Source: Paracentrotus lividus
Taxonomy: Eukaryota > Echinodermata > Echinoidea > Camarodonta > Echinidae
Assembly: GCA_940671915.1 (NCBI GenBank)
Contig: CALNVZ010003435.1
Coordinates: 3,565,330-3,629,329 of the forward strand
DNA: 64,000 nucleotides
Direction of reading: 5' to 3'
Below are positions 34,440-44,603 of the stretch, one piece after another; within the stretch, counting starts at the first letter, position 1, and each line of letters opens with the position of its first letter. The notes below the pieces were generated by a model. That model was given only the letters and a program-made list of their open reading frames with translations, made no database searches and had not been told where the DNA came from. The translations under genes were made by a program, and so were the position numbers.

Positions 34440-35230
34440 CAACTTCCAACCAATCACAGCTCGTATTATTTTACCACTATATTATCATCACGATTATATG
34501 TCTTGTAAAACGCTAGGCGCACCTCTAGTGAAAGTGAACTATCATGTTACTCGTATACTCTTTTTTTTTCATGAGATAAAAATAAACAAACTAACTAAAT
34601 AACTAAAGTTAAAAGATCCCACAATTCTTGGAGTTAATACTCTACATCTAATATATTTCAGGGAGATGTCATGTAAGCGATGTGCAAAAAAAGCACTTTG
34701 AAATTACAATCTATTTGTCAACAATTTTATAATTACTGTCATATCATAAAACCACCCACTCACGAGTATAGCCTTCCAACATAAACATAAACCACTAATG
34801 GGCAGTATTTTCTCTTTCACATTCTTCCTTTATATTGTTGATTAATTATTTTGTTTTTGCATGGAAATTGAAAGATTGTTTTCACCGTATATCGATCACA
34901 CATAGAATTGGGACAGTTCGCTGAAGAAAGAAAATGGGTAATTGGATAAATCCTTTTGTATTACATGTACCTAAAATCTGCAACCGTAGGCCGCATTATA
35001 AAGCAAATTGTCCAGCGTTCGATCATTTTAACACCCACCAATGCACATATAAGTCAAACACAGACTTATTATAAAAACCTTTGTGAACATTTATCGACGT
35101 TCCAACTGATTTATGATGCTTTGTACGTCAATCTTTAGTTGTAAATGTAGGCCGGAGAAGTCACTGACGCCCACATAAAACATGTAAAAAGATAAATATT
35201 TTGTACCATATTCAAACTGAGGTAGCTCGC
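34440..35230. other. AT-rich DNA, nothing recognised
   Basis: No exon or terminus is seen. Confidence 0.5.
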
Positions 35231-35234
35231 AAAT

Positions 35235-35520
35235 AGTCATTTTCCTTTCTTTAAAGTTTGAATAGATCTAAATACTATAATATGATATGATATTATATCA
35301 CTTGAAAAATGAGATCCAAAACTCACCATAAATTTGCATTACTATAAAAATGTCTTACATCAAATGTCAGGGCCCTGGCAAATTAGCTATAACACACTGT
35401 TTTAATTGATACAAGCATATTTTTTTTAAAGGATTATACATTATGCATATTTGTAGTGATATTTAGATCTCATTTTTAAGTGATATGTTTCCTCATAATC
35501 TTTCATTCTATCCCAAATTA
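35235..35520. mobile_element. Fold-back element, ATATCACTT(A/G)AAAATGAGAT family
   Basis: ATATCACTTGAAAAATGAGA at 35295 is mirrored by TCTCATTTTTAAGTGATAT at 35468-35486, and AAATTTGCAT is mirrored by ATGCATATTTG. Outer parts (ATAGAATGAAAG in reverse near 35505) match the copy at 47335-47545. The loop holds CAGGGCCCTGGCAAATTAGC. Confidence 0.65.
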
Positions 35521-35708
35521 AATTCAAAATTTGACAGATGATAGTTTTAGATTCATCAAAACTATATATCCCAGCAAGAACGGGGAAGAATGTTTTGAAA
35601 ACTACCTCGGTGTGACGATGGTATTAGGGAAATGCGCCCGTTTATGCATCCCTCAAAATTGACTATTTTGAGCATATTCTCTTGCATGTTTGCTTATTTT
35701 CGGGAACC

Positions 35709-35911
35709 GACAAATGCTTCGGCGACAATAAATTTCTCCGGTTTTTATTTCGTCTAAGATGTAAGGTAAGGGTTGGGTTTGCAATAGGGTTTTGTGTTTG
35801 GTTTAGGGTTAGGTTTAGGGAAAGGTATAGTGTTAAGTCCAGGTTTGAAGTTGGACATTCGATTAGTGTATGAAATCTACAGCGGAGCAATTATCGCCGG
35901 AGCGAAATGTC
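35709..35911. mobile_element. 200 bp MITE with TTAGGG-like interior, 34 bp from the SAM exon
   Basis: The ends pair: GACAAATGCTTCGGCGACAA on the left and, reverse complemented, GACATTTCGCTCCGGCGATA on the right. The interior has degenerate telomere-like text (GGTTTAGGGTTAGGTTTAGG, 35800-35819). It lies inside the putative intron just downstream of the exon's donor. A relative is at 62322-62515. Confidence 0.75.
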
Positions 35912-35945
35912 ATAAGTTATTTTCTACATCTTTCTCTTCACTTAC

Positions 35946-36138
35946 TTGCTAACTGGAGCCGCTTGCGATGTGCCGGGAGTTGTACCTCAAGCTCTCGGAA
36001 AACTTCGGGAGAGGGATCCATGGATGCGATGTCGCGAAGCGTTTGGTAGTTGCCACTCATGAAATTGGAGAAGTAATAATCCAGTCCATTTTCCCGTAAC
36101 CATAGAAACACCTCACACTCCTCCGATAGTTGATACGT
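35946..36138 (-). CDS. Internal exon encoding a SAM domain
   Basis: The exon is 193 bp and encodes 64 residues plus one base. It is preceded on the minus strand by an acceptor (CATATCAGCTCAG at 36139-36151) and followed by the donor GTAAGTGA (from 35945). The peptide fits a sterile alpha motif fold: VFLWLRENGLDYYFSNF (residues 10-26) is helix 1-2, then TLRDIASMD (33-41), FRELEVQLPAHRKRLQLA (47-64) is the terminal helix pair. The LPxHRKR end is shared by SAM domains of ARAP- and Anks-type proteins. Such domains usually mediate protein-protein binding in signalling or scaffolding. I cannot name the parent gene from one exon. Flanking DNA on both sides is transposon-rich, as expected of long introns. 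An ATG-to-stop frame of 137 codons can be drawn across it, but its upstream half does not look like protein. Confidence 0.8.
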
Positions 36139-36950
36139 CTGAGCTGATATGATGTAAAACAACAATGGTATATTTAATACATAATTGCAAGGAGATTGCT
36201 TACAAATTGACCTAAAATGAGATAAGTAGAACGCAAAAATAGTGTCGCACTTGGTCAGGATGTCAGCTCCAGTGGCTTGCGGGGAAGGGTTTCGCATCGG
36301 TTGTCTTCGTGAGATGACGACTGAATTACATACATAGATGTAGAAAATCATTCACTCCCAATCCAGAGCATAATATGAACATTTCACTTTAAGAACCTAT
36401 TGTAAATCTGCAAAGGGTTCGGTTTCCAATTTTACAAATCCGTTTATTAGAAGCAACTCTTAATATATCAAGAGGTGAGGAATTTATCCTCACCTAGGGA
36501 GTTGGGATTTGGTACCTGCTATGTGTGTTACTGGTTCAATGGCCCCTAAAGCCCTTAGAAAATTGTCTTCGGGGTGGGGTGATGGGGTCTCCCAGGGCCC
36601 TTTATAGGTGGGTAAACCATAATGAACAACATTAGATCCTTCTTGCCGTAGCATAGTTCCCGGAAAGTTGATTTTAAATCCAGCGATTAGCTTTTTAGAA
36701 GAAGCAGTACAATTAACAATTATTTTTTGTTGTTGCAAATATGGGGATGGCTTTAAATATCCCATATCAGATCAGATAGGTATCATCCACCTTACCTGAA
36801 GATAGTCCATTTGCCATCAGTGGTCAAAATCAGACAACGTACTTTTAAGTATAGGCCTATCAACAATTTGAAAATGATACCCTCTGGGGCAATTGGATGG
36901 GTGAGGGGTGCCTCACGTCCATTTGTCAAATGCATATACCCCTTGTGATA
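36139..36950 (-). other. Putative intron upstream of the SAM exon
   Basis: No further SAM-gene exon is evident. CTTCAG|GTAAGG on the minus strand (near 36788-36795) is a good donor-like word, but the frame before it has no recognisable protein and is short. A small palindrome, GAGGTGAGGA/TCCTCACCT, lies at 36473-36496. Confidence 0.4.
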
Positions 36951-36952
36951 GG

Positions 36953-37096
36953 TTCTAGGACAACTACCCCTGGACAATTACCCCCGGAGAACTACCCCCG
37001 CCAAAAATCTACCCCTAACTCTATACACCTAACCCTAACCCTATTTATCTGGGTAGTTGTCCTAGGGTAATTGTCCAGGTGGTACTTGTCCTGGTA
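36953..37096. mobile_element. 144 bp fold-back with iterated GGACAATTACCC and telomere-like loop
   Basis: The left arm is three tandem variants (AGGACAACTACCCC, TGGACAATTACCCCC, GGAGAACTACCCCC). The right arm is the inverted set (GGGTAGTTGTCC, GGGTAATTGTCC, GGTACTTGTCC). Between them lies CTAACCCTAACCCTA (37029-37043). Confidence 0.8.
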
Positions 37097-37192
37097 CTGA
37101 TACACTGTCAGGCATGTCCTGTTGCTAAATCTAGCAGTATCGAAAATTTAAAAAGTATGGCCCCTGGGGGCACCTCTACAGGTAAGATATAG

Positions 37193-37242
37193 ACATTGGT
37201 TGTTTTAAGTGTTCATGGACTAAACAACAACAACAACCAATG
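37193..37242. repeat. Short inverted repeat
   Basis: CATTGGTTGTTTTAAG pairs with ACAACAACAACCAATG around a small loop. It may be the end of a decayed element. Confidence 0.5.
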
Positions 37243-37458
37243 CATTGCTTGATGATACTCCGACATAGCATTTACTACGCTTTGCTTATTACAATCTAAT
37301 AAGCACTATGTGTTAACTTCCCCGATGAAACTGGACAAGGTGTTAAAAAATACGTGTACAACACTATAATTTTTACTCATGATATATCGGGGCTAATGGT
37401 TTAATATCATAAAAACATAATTTTATGCATATTGCTTGAGGTTATAGACATTACATAA

Positions 37459-37598
37459 GCAGATCCAGCATCTGCACTGACAAAAGATTTTATCGGCCCA
37501 TGGACAAGTATTATCACTTAATAATAGAGTCGCTATTAATCACAGAAAACTGGGCCGATAAAATCCTTTGTAAGAGCTGATGCTTGATCAGCGCCTGC
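37459..37598. mobile_element. 140 bp hairpin, ATTTTATCGGCCCA arms
   Basis: GATTTTATCGGCCCA (37486-37500) is mirrored by TGGGCCGATAAAATC (37551-37565), and CATCTGCACTGACAAA by TTTGTAAGAGCTGATG. The loop of about 50 bp is AT-rich. Confidence 0.7.
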
Positions 37599-37917
37599 TA
37601 ATCAGTCTCATATACATGTACGTAATTTTCAATGATGAATCACTAATTTATGAAGCGAGCTCTTGTCAGATTGATGTCTGTTTGGGATTGGTTGTCTGAA
37701 TGACCTCTGCAAGATGAACGCGAGGTCATCGACCTAGAGGTGATTAGTATGATCAATTCTGTGTTTAATGAACCGTCGAGTTCGATTGGACAGGGAGAGG
37801 CAAGGAAAATTGATTAAAAGAGACGAAAGAAATGGCAAGGGAATAGAGGAGATGCGATGAAGGATGGAAGGTCAAAGAGAAGCAAGAGAGGGGAAGATAT
37901 TTTGAGGAGACTAGCTG

Positions 37918-38019
37918 AGATAGAGTAAGATAATGCGCTAAAGAAAGAGACAGAGACAGAGACAGAGAGAGAGACAGAGAGACAGAGAGAGAGAGAAATA
38001 AGAAAGAGTGAGAGCTTGG

Positions 38020-38050
<31 letters not shown>

Positions 38051-38205
38051 GGACAGAGAGACAGGAGACAGAGACAGAGAGAGAGAGAAAAAAAAATAAG
38101 AAAGAGTGAGAGCTGGGAGAGAGAGAGAGAGAGAGAGACAGAGCAGAGACAGACAGGACAGAGAGAGGAGAGAGAAAAACAAATAAGAAAGAGTGAGAGC
38201 TTGGG

Positions 38206-38236
<31 letters not shown>

Positions 38237-38250
38237 AAGGAGAGTATATA
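37918..38250. repeat. (GA)n field
   Basis: GAGA and GACAGA tracts contain a recurring phrase (AAATAAGAAAGAGTGAGAGC) at about 37996, 38095 and 38182, so there is also a roughly 90 bp period. A 167-codon minus-strand frame of Ser/Leu repeats is compositional. Confidence 0.9.
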
Positions 38251-38397
38251 CCGTATACACGAGAATGAATAGATAGTTCATTATACCATGGGACTTAGTA
38301 CCTCCATGATTATACAAATTATATAACTCATGCTAAGAATGTTAATAATCCTGTCCTCTGATTGGTCAAAGTCTGGTCATAGTTTTACCAGGGCTGG

Positions 38398-38462
38398 CCA
38401 GGGAGGCTGAGCGTTCAATAGTCATCGTTCAATAGTCGTTTTCAATAGTCATTTTTTCAACG
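38398..38462 (+). repeat. Threefold GTTCAATAGTC repeat
   Basis: TTCAATAGTC followed by AT or GT recurs three times within 45 bases (about 38414-38455). Confidence 0.7.
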
Positions 38463-38619
38463 GCAGTCAATCCGTGTTTTGTGCGAGCGCAGACCCGTGT
38501 GAAGGATTTTGAAATGTATAGACTACAATGTATTTATTATATTTGGTAAGTATCAGAACCTTTCATTGATTCATGTTTTGTTTTGTTTTGTTCAGTATGC
38601 TAGGCATACACTGTAGTGT

Positions 38620-38880
38620 TTTTAAAGGCCTCGACTGGGGGCCTTCCATCCTACATACCCCTCAGCTAAAATGGACGTATGACCGGAGAAAAAAAACATG
38701 TCAGGTTTTTCTTCGTTATATAAATATAATAGTGACTGCCTTAATATTCGGGCATAGTTGTTTCTAAAGGCTCTCGGGGCCTTCCATCCAGCTTGATCCT
38801 CGGCAAAGCTCGGGTCCATAGGCTGGATGGAAGGCCCCCTCGAGCTTTAGAAACAACTATTGCCCCTCATGGCATTCACT
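38620..38880. mobile_element. Fold-back with GGGGCCTTCCATCC arms
   Basis: AGTTGTTTCTAAAGGCTCTC and GGGGCCTTCCATCCAGC (38756-38794) pair with GCTGGATGGAAGGCCCC and GAGCTTTAGAAACAACT (38822-38868). Stem about 43 bp, loop about 28 bp. A third, direct copy of the arm lies at 38618-38660 (TTTTTAAAGGCCTCGACTGG). It is stem-stable and a possible small-RNA source if transcribed. Confidence 0.8.
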
Positions 38881-38884
38881 ATAT

Positions 38885-39465
38885 CTATACTAACTTACAA
38901 TTACGCTGATTTAGAGGAGAGAGAAAGAGATGAAGTCAGTGAGAGAGGAAGAGAAAATAAGAGAGTTAATTGAGGAGATAAAGCAACTAAATTAAATTTA
39001 TTCATGTATTTTGTTTTTATTAATTCTAAAATCATTTCAACAGTTGGCCAGTTTTGCAAAATTTATGTAAAGATATTGCCTGCATTTGAAGTTATCAGTC
39101 TCCATAGAAACAAAATAAATCAAATACATTATTAATAGAAACTGATGGAAGAGATAGAAGGGATGAGGAAAAAAAAATGACACGAAAACACATAAAACAG
39201 AACAAAGAAGTCATTGAAAAATACAGTCATATAAATATACCCAGTCATTACCATAGTTACCATAGTTACCATAGTTATTAAAATATTCGATCACGATCTA
39301 GCTCGATATTCAATTATAGGATTAAACGCGATACCAAGATATATGTAAATGTCATCTCATATTGGCTTTGACGAACCTTATCCAGGTCGATTAGGGAATT
39401 TTTTAATAAAAAGAGATTAAATAGCCAACAGTATTCCAAGAAGTGTTAAAGTCAATCTGATTATA
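38885..39465. other. AT-rich DNA, minor tandem repeats
   Basis: CCATAGTTA repeats three times at 39250-39279. There is no exon. Confidence 0.5.
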
Positions 39466-39469
39466 ATAA

Positions 39470-39592
39470 TAATATTAAGCATTTATAATGCGCCGTCTAG
39501 TAAACTATTCAGAGGCGCAGCTAATATTATTACCCGGCTATAGCCATAGCTGCCCTAATAAAGGGCGCTTTTTAAAGCTTTTTAAAGCTTTT
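39470..39592 (+). mobile_element. SINE-like dispersed repeat, AGCATTTATAATGCGC type
   Basis: ATAATATTAAGCATTTATAA, TGCGCC, GAGGCGC and TATTATTACCC occur in this order. The segment at 57155-57240 has the same order (TAGCATTTATTAAGC, AAAGCGCTTTAC, TATTATTACCC). It ends in a TTTAAAGC triplet repeat. Confidence 0.5.
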
Positions 39593-39665
39593 TAAACACA
39601 GTGAAATGCTTAAAAGCATTTCACTGTGTTTTGCTGAATAAAAGCATTTCACTGTGTTTTGCTGA
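39593..39665. repeat. Perfect palindrome plus 34 bp tandem duplicate
   Basis: CACAGTGAAATGCTT meets AAAAGCATTTCACTGTG with almost no loop. The right half (AAAAGCATTTCACTGTGTTT plus TGCTGAA) is then repeated in tandem. Confidence 0.8.
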
Positions 39666-40078
39666 AAAAAGAATATTGAAAATATTTGCTTACCAGGACA
39701 AACACACAGGAACTTCCTTAACAATGAAAATGGGTAGGCGAACATAATTATCTTTATAATCTATATTAAGTTTATGCCAGTTTCATTTTCAGTACGGCAC
39801 CTTAGCTAAAAATTTCTGCCTTTAGATGTATGAGCCTCTTTGTAAGGGATATTTTAAAATTAGTTTTTGTCTAAAATGTTTGTATATGTATATGGTCGAT
39901 TCCAGCGAAAAGTGTACACGGCGAAAAAGTTGAGTCCAAATTTAGAACCTCTTTGATGATTTAGTCCTTTGACCCATTAACAGTCAACATATCAACCTAT
40001 CCGTGTAATAATTTGCCACGCTTAATCTCCCAAATTGACTTTGTGGCAGAGGGGTAAAGTAAAACATATTTTTTGCAT

Positions 40079-40472
40079 ATTACCTACGAATACACGTACC
40101 CTAATTTGATACAGTCAGAATTTTGCCTCCTTATATACATTTTCCTTCCAAATATGTCATTCCATTCCATCAATAAGATTCTAACAATAGTTAAAATCGG
40201 TAAGAGCAGGGCTTGTGCCCCTAATTTCCTTGTATTTGCCATATCTCATTAAAGTTATAGTTTTAAGACAATCTGTTTCAAAAACGTGGGGTTGTGTCAG
40301 TTTGCATTGTTTAATCTTCACGACGCTAATTAAGATATGTCATATCTTACTGAAAGAAAAGAGAATGACTCCTCATTAAAACCTAAAAAATTGGAATCGC
40401 CGCCATTACTTTGTTTATAGAGAGGTAGAACATATGTATTCGTAGGTAACAGCTAATGTATTCGTAGGTAAG
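40079..40472. repeat. Left cluster of TGTATTCGTAGGTAAC motifs
   Basis: Three copies: one reversed (40079-40094, one mismatch) and two direct (40435-40450 and 40457-40472, the latter ending in G) 22 bases apart, about two helical turns. Confidence 0.9.
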
Positions 40473-42075
40473 TATAACTGGCTTACATGTATATTTTAAA
40501 CTATTTGTTTGGATCCAATTGATATAATAATCGTGTAGGGGTATCAAACTAATTGTTTCTTATGAAAAGTATCTTTCTCAGCCAATATATGGGAACATAC
40601 TGCCAAGTATTAGGGAAACACTAACTTTTAACCAAAAACGTCAATATTTGTCCTGTTCATCTTATGTTTATATCTTTTAATCAAGATTATTGGTACTAGT
40701 AAGTGTAAGGTATTTTTCTCAACATTGTGCTTGATAACAAGCATAAAAACCGATTAAAATGATAAACGTGTAAACTAAAAGATTCACACATGAAAATAAT
40801 ATATTGCGAATATTTATTAATAGCATCAGCCCCTAGCCAACAATAAAAAATGAATACGATATCTTCTGTGTAACATAAATACTTTAACATAATTCGAGAG
40901 AAAAAAATGTTAATCAAATGTCTTTCAACGAACATTATATTATAGATGTAGGGCACTTTTTTTAATGATTCACCAACTGGTATAGGCATTCTTTCATCAC
41001 GTTTATTCTGAAATAATATTTACATAAGCATGAAACCATAAACGAACAAAATATTAGCTATATTTCATTTTTAAATCTAAATATTCATTATATCCTTCCT
41101 TTAAATAATAACAAAAAATGTTGTATTGTATCGTCGTATATATATCTAGGCACTTACATGCACATAATAATGATTATCCCATTCTGTTATCTTATTTCAA
41201 TGATACTATTTGTGGGTAACAGTGAGTGTCTTGAACTGCTTATGAGTTAAAATATTCATAACTGACTGTTTCTTGATATGATATGAATATTGGAAAGAAT
41301 TAAAGACCTCTTGCTCGAACGTAACCAAAATCAAAGTATTTTGAGAGAATATAATACGTCAATGACACACATCCAGGCTGAATATCCCAACCAAATTGAA
41401 TTTCTGCTGCACTGTATGGTTAAAGAGAGCGATATACGTCTGCATCTGTCACTTTTACATCATTTTCATTTTCATGAAAAATAAAAATGTAAATGAAGTC
41501 AACTTTACTTTAATCAACATGGTTTCGATAACTTATGAAATTATGAGGTCTGAGTAAATACACATGAAATCCCAAGTTGGAAATTAAAGATAACTTAACG
41601 AATGAGGCAAGTTTGCTTTGTATTGAACTCCAGATTGCAATTCATTAATAAGAAACATAAACACCTGATAAATGAAATCTAAAAAAAGGATAAGTCGTAA
41701 AAAAATCAACGTTTAGTTTTGTTTTTATTTTTGTATAAGTAATGGAAATCCATCTCAGTAAATATTATTCATTTCGTATTTTGAAATAAAATTAGAGAAG
41801 GTTAATTCACATCTGTTATGTACAGATTGTGTCAATCGGCAAACGTGCCTTGAATGAAATAGGAAAAAAAGATTTGTTAATCCCGAATAATGCAATAAGC
41901 TATAATTTGGGGCACTTTACTCCAAATCTGATAATCACCAATACAATAAAATAACTTATATTATTGGGTCCAAACGATGTCCCCAATATCTATTGGGACT
42001 ATTCTTCCCTTTCCAATAAAGAAAAAGCAATGTGAGGTAAATTGTAAAGCCGAAAATGACAGTTTACGTTACATT

Positions 42076-42859
42076 GTTACCTACGAATACACATTGTTAC
42101 CTACGAATACACGTGACACCACTGCAGGAAATGCTATCCCATGTTTTTATTTATTCCTAAAAAGCTATATTTTTTTTTGGTAATTAAATTTGAAAGAGTT
42201 TCCCCACTTGATAACCGCTACGAAATATATTAAACTTGATAATAACATTGTTTCAGAGGAAAATTACTTCTCAACTATAATATTAAAAATGTAAATTATT
42301 TTACATTAATAAGGAAAATGTCGAAACATAATGAAAACATAAGATTCTAAACAAGAAAATTATCACACAATATCCTATTTATATGACAAATAAAACTACA
42401 AAAGTTTGTAAATTTAGTCTCAAGACAAATTACTAAAATGTATGCCAGAAACACGCTATGCATACTTGTATTCGTAGGTAACATTCGGAATGTCAAATGT
42501 TACCTACGAATACAGCACTTATAATATCTCAAAAACCTATTGTTCAAGGATGATAAAAGTTTACACACGTCAGCAAGACATCGTTTGTCAACTTTCCCTA
42601 CAATATTTGTCCCTAATCTCTTAAGGTATAGAAATGGCAGTGGTTTATAGGTGTATTCGCAGGTAACTGAATTTTTTTACCACACGAAAATTTCGGACCT
42701 TTGACCTCTTCTGCCGGATTAACAAAGAAAGCAATGTCACTGGGAACAATGCATGTCGATAGGGAATGGTGAGGCGCTTCTGTACGCCAATTAGGAGCCG
42801 CACTTCGTTATATCTAGTATGGTTTATAAGCTTTTACAAAAGCTGTATTCGTAGGTAAC
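42076..42859. repeat. Right cluster of TGTATTCGTAGGTAAC motifs
   Basis: Six copies. Two reversed copies lie 20 bases apart (42076 and 42096). A convergent pair forms a palindrome (42467-42482 and 42499-42514). Two direct copies follow (42652, with one G-to-C-type change, and 42844). Spacings of 20-32 bases are suited to cooperative protein binding. Confidence 0.9.
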
Positions 42860-43249
42860 ATTCAAATTTACCACTCGAAAAAAAATTCCAGAGATTGTTT
42901 GGATTGCCCTATATTATTCAAATTTGGTACACTTTCTCCTGAGATGTGTGCCATCCTAAAATACAACTTGAATCTAAAGTATTTGATGATTTTCTTTAAA
43001 AAGTTTGGTCGCGAAACAAATTTTTTTTTTTTTTTTTTTTTAAATGGCCAAAAATGGCATGTTTTTAAATCGTAAAAAAAAAAAGTTCACTTCAAATAAA
43101 GTTGGAACAAATGCGGCACGAATAAGTTCACCGGTGCGGATACATAAAACGCAAAATTGAGCTTCCTACTTTTTTTTGGGATTTTTTTATTGGCCTGAAC
43201 ATGATCAAAAACACCGTGTACACTTTTCGCTGGAATCGACCATACAATA

Positions 43250-44360
43250 TCTATATGTTTGTATATACCCGGACATTTCTGAAACACGAGAATGCAAAAG
43301 ACACAAAGAAAGGCATCGCTTTATCATCTTTATTGTGAGGTAGCGGTTATCAGTGAATGAAATTGTGAAACCTTTTCATATTTCTCCCAAAACCATTTAC
43401 AGGGTTTATATAATGCTCTTAGTCAATAATAATGCCCTTAAAATATACCCATAAAAAGGCCGACGAAGAGACCACACCCAGAAATGATAGATGTCTTTGT
43501 GCCGTTGCCAAGGCGTTGCCAAGGCGTTGCCAAGGAGGATGCGCACCACAATCAGAGTTCGAGATTATCGGATCCAGCAAAGGTTTGATAAATGTGCTAA
43601 GAATTCACGTATCTGCAGTAAATTCTTACTAATATATTCACCAAAAAACCCAAACAAACAAAACAAACAAAAACAACAACAACACACAAAACAAACAAAA
43701 CAAAACAACCCCCCCAAAAAAAAAAAAAAAAAAACAAAAACAAAACAAAAACAAAAAAAACGAAAAGATAACTATGAATTGGAAAATCGAGGGAATAAAA
43801 TTACATTTAAAACTGACTGAGTTGTCTACTGTATATCTCTTGTGATGTTTGACAATTAAATCCCATTGTACTGTTTTGGGTTTTTTTTTTGTTGTGTGAT
43901 ATAACTGTATTCTAATTAGACCACACTTATATTTCTCAATAATTTATTCAATTGCATTACGGTTAGCGGTCGTCTAATATCATAGAAAGTGTTATGAAAT
44001 ATGAAAATTAAATTTCCCGTAAATGATTTTTGGAAAGTTTTGTTTGAAATATGGATTTATCGATTCCCGTGGGCTCAGCTGAGGCAAGGTACATAAGCTC
44101 CTAGCTTCAGTCCAAGAAAGAAGATAGCGGGTGAACTTCTGAACAACTAGCAAACAATTTCCTGGACTATTCCAGAATACCAAATATTATTACTGCTACT
44201 GATCTTTTCTATCTAGACGCATGTTGTGATTGTCAGCTACTCATTTGTACAAAACAATGGAAGGTCGGAAAAGTGGACAACATTGCGTATATTGAGAGTG
44301 TTCCGTTGCGTTTACATTGAGTCGGTGAATGAAATTTTTTTGTATGCATTTTATATTTAT
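43250..44360. other. Low-complexity and unassigned DNA
   Basis: CGTTGCCAAGG is repeated three times at 43503-43535. A/C-rich (AAACA)n with a C7 and an A18 run covers 43640-43770. No exon is recognised. Confidence 0.55.
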
Positions 44361-44365
44361 ACACG

Positions 44366-44455
44366 ATGTCGATGAATGAACACGATTATGTATTAGCGCC
44401 ATTTACCTGCAAAACATGTTCAAAACACTGGCACTTCAATAACAAGCTATTACAG
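44366..44455 (+). CDS. Possible exon with the first half of a C2H2 zinc finger
   Basis: From an ATG at 44366 the frame encodes 30 residues ending PFTCKTCSKHWHFNNKLLQ and stops at CAG|GTATGC, a donor-like site. The spacing C-x2-C-x3-W-x5-L-x2 is the classical C2H2 pattern up to the residue before the first histidine. That histidine would be the first codon of the next exon (a phase 0 junction). Read on without splicing, the frame has Val instead and soon stops. I found no downstream partner exon in the window. The reverse strand also has an open frame here with its own donor-like word, so chance is a real possibility. Confidence 0.28.
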
Positions 44456-44603
44456 GTATGCACATTTTGAACTAACATTGAAACTACATGTATGGCTAGC
44501 CATACGTCCGGCAAATTTATCGTGTGTCGCTCGTCATTTACCGACTGCATGGTTGAAATTTTTTGAATGTTCACCACTCTATAAAAATAGATGATGGCCC
44601 ATG

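Larger units (their letters stand above)
39893..43241. mobile_element. 3.35 kb DNA transposon with perfect ends and nine internal 16-mers
   Basis: A perfect inverted repeat of at least 29 bp begins TGGTCGATTCCAGCGAAAAG at 39893 and ends at 43241, with TA on both sides (39891-39892 and 43242-43243). The motif TGTATTCGTAGGTAAC occurs nine times: 40079(-), 40435(+), 40457(+), 42076(-), 42096(-), 42467(+), 42499(-), 42652(+), 42844(+). A stretch of about 1.6 kb between the two clusters has none. No transposase frame is visible (longest about 97 codons), so it is probably non-autonomous. The perfect ends suggest a fairly young copy. The superfamily is not certain; TA flanks favour Tc1/mariner-type. 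Confidence 0.85.

Noticed and set aside
37029-37043. Interstitial telomere
   Set aside because: Only two or three CCCTAA-like units inside a fold-back loop, degenerate, with no chromosome-end features.
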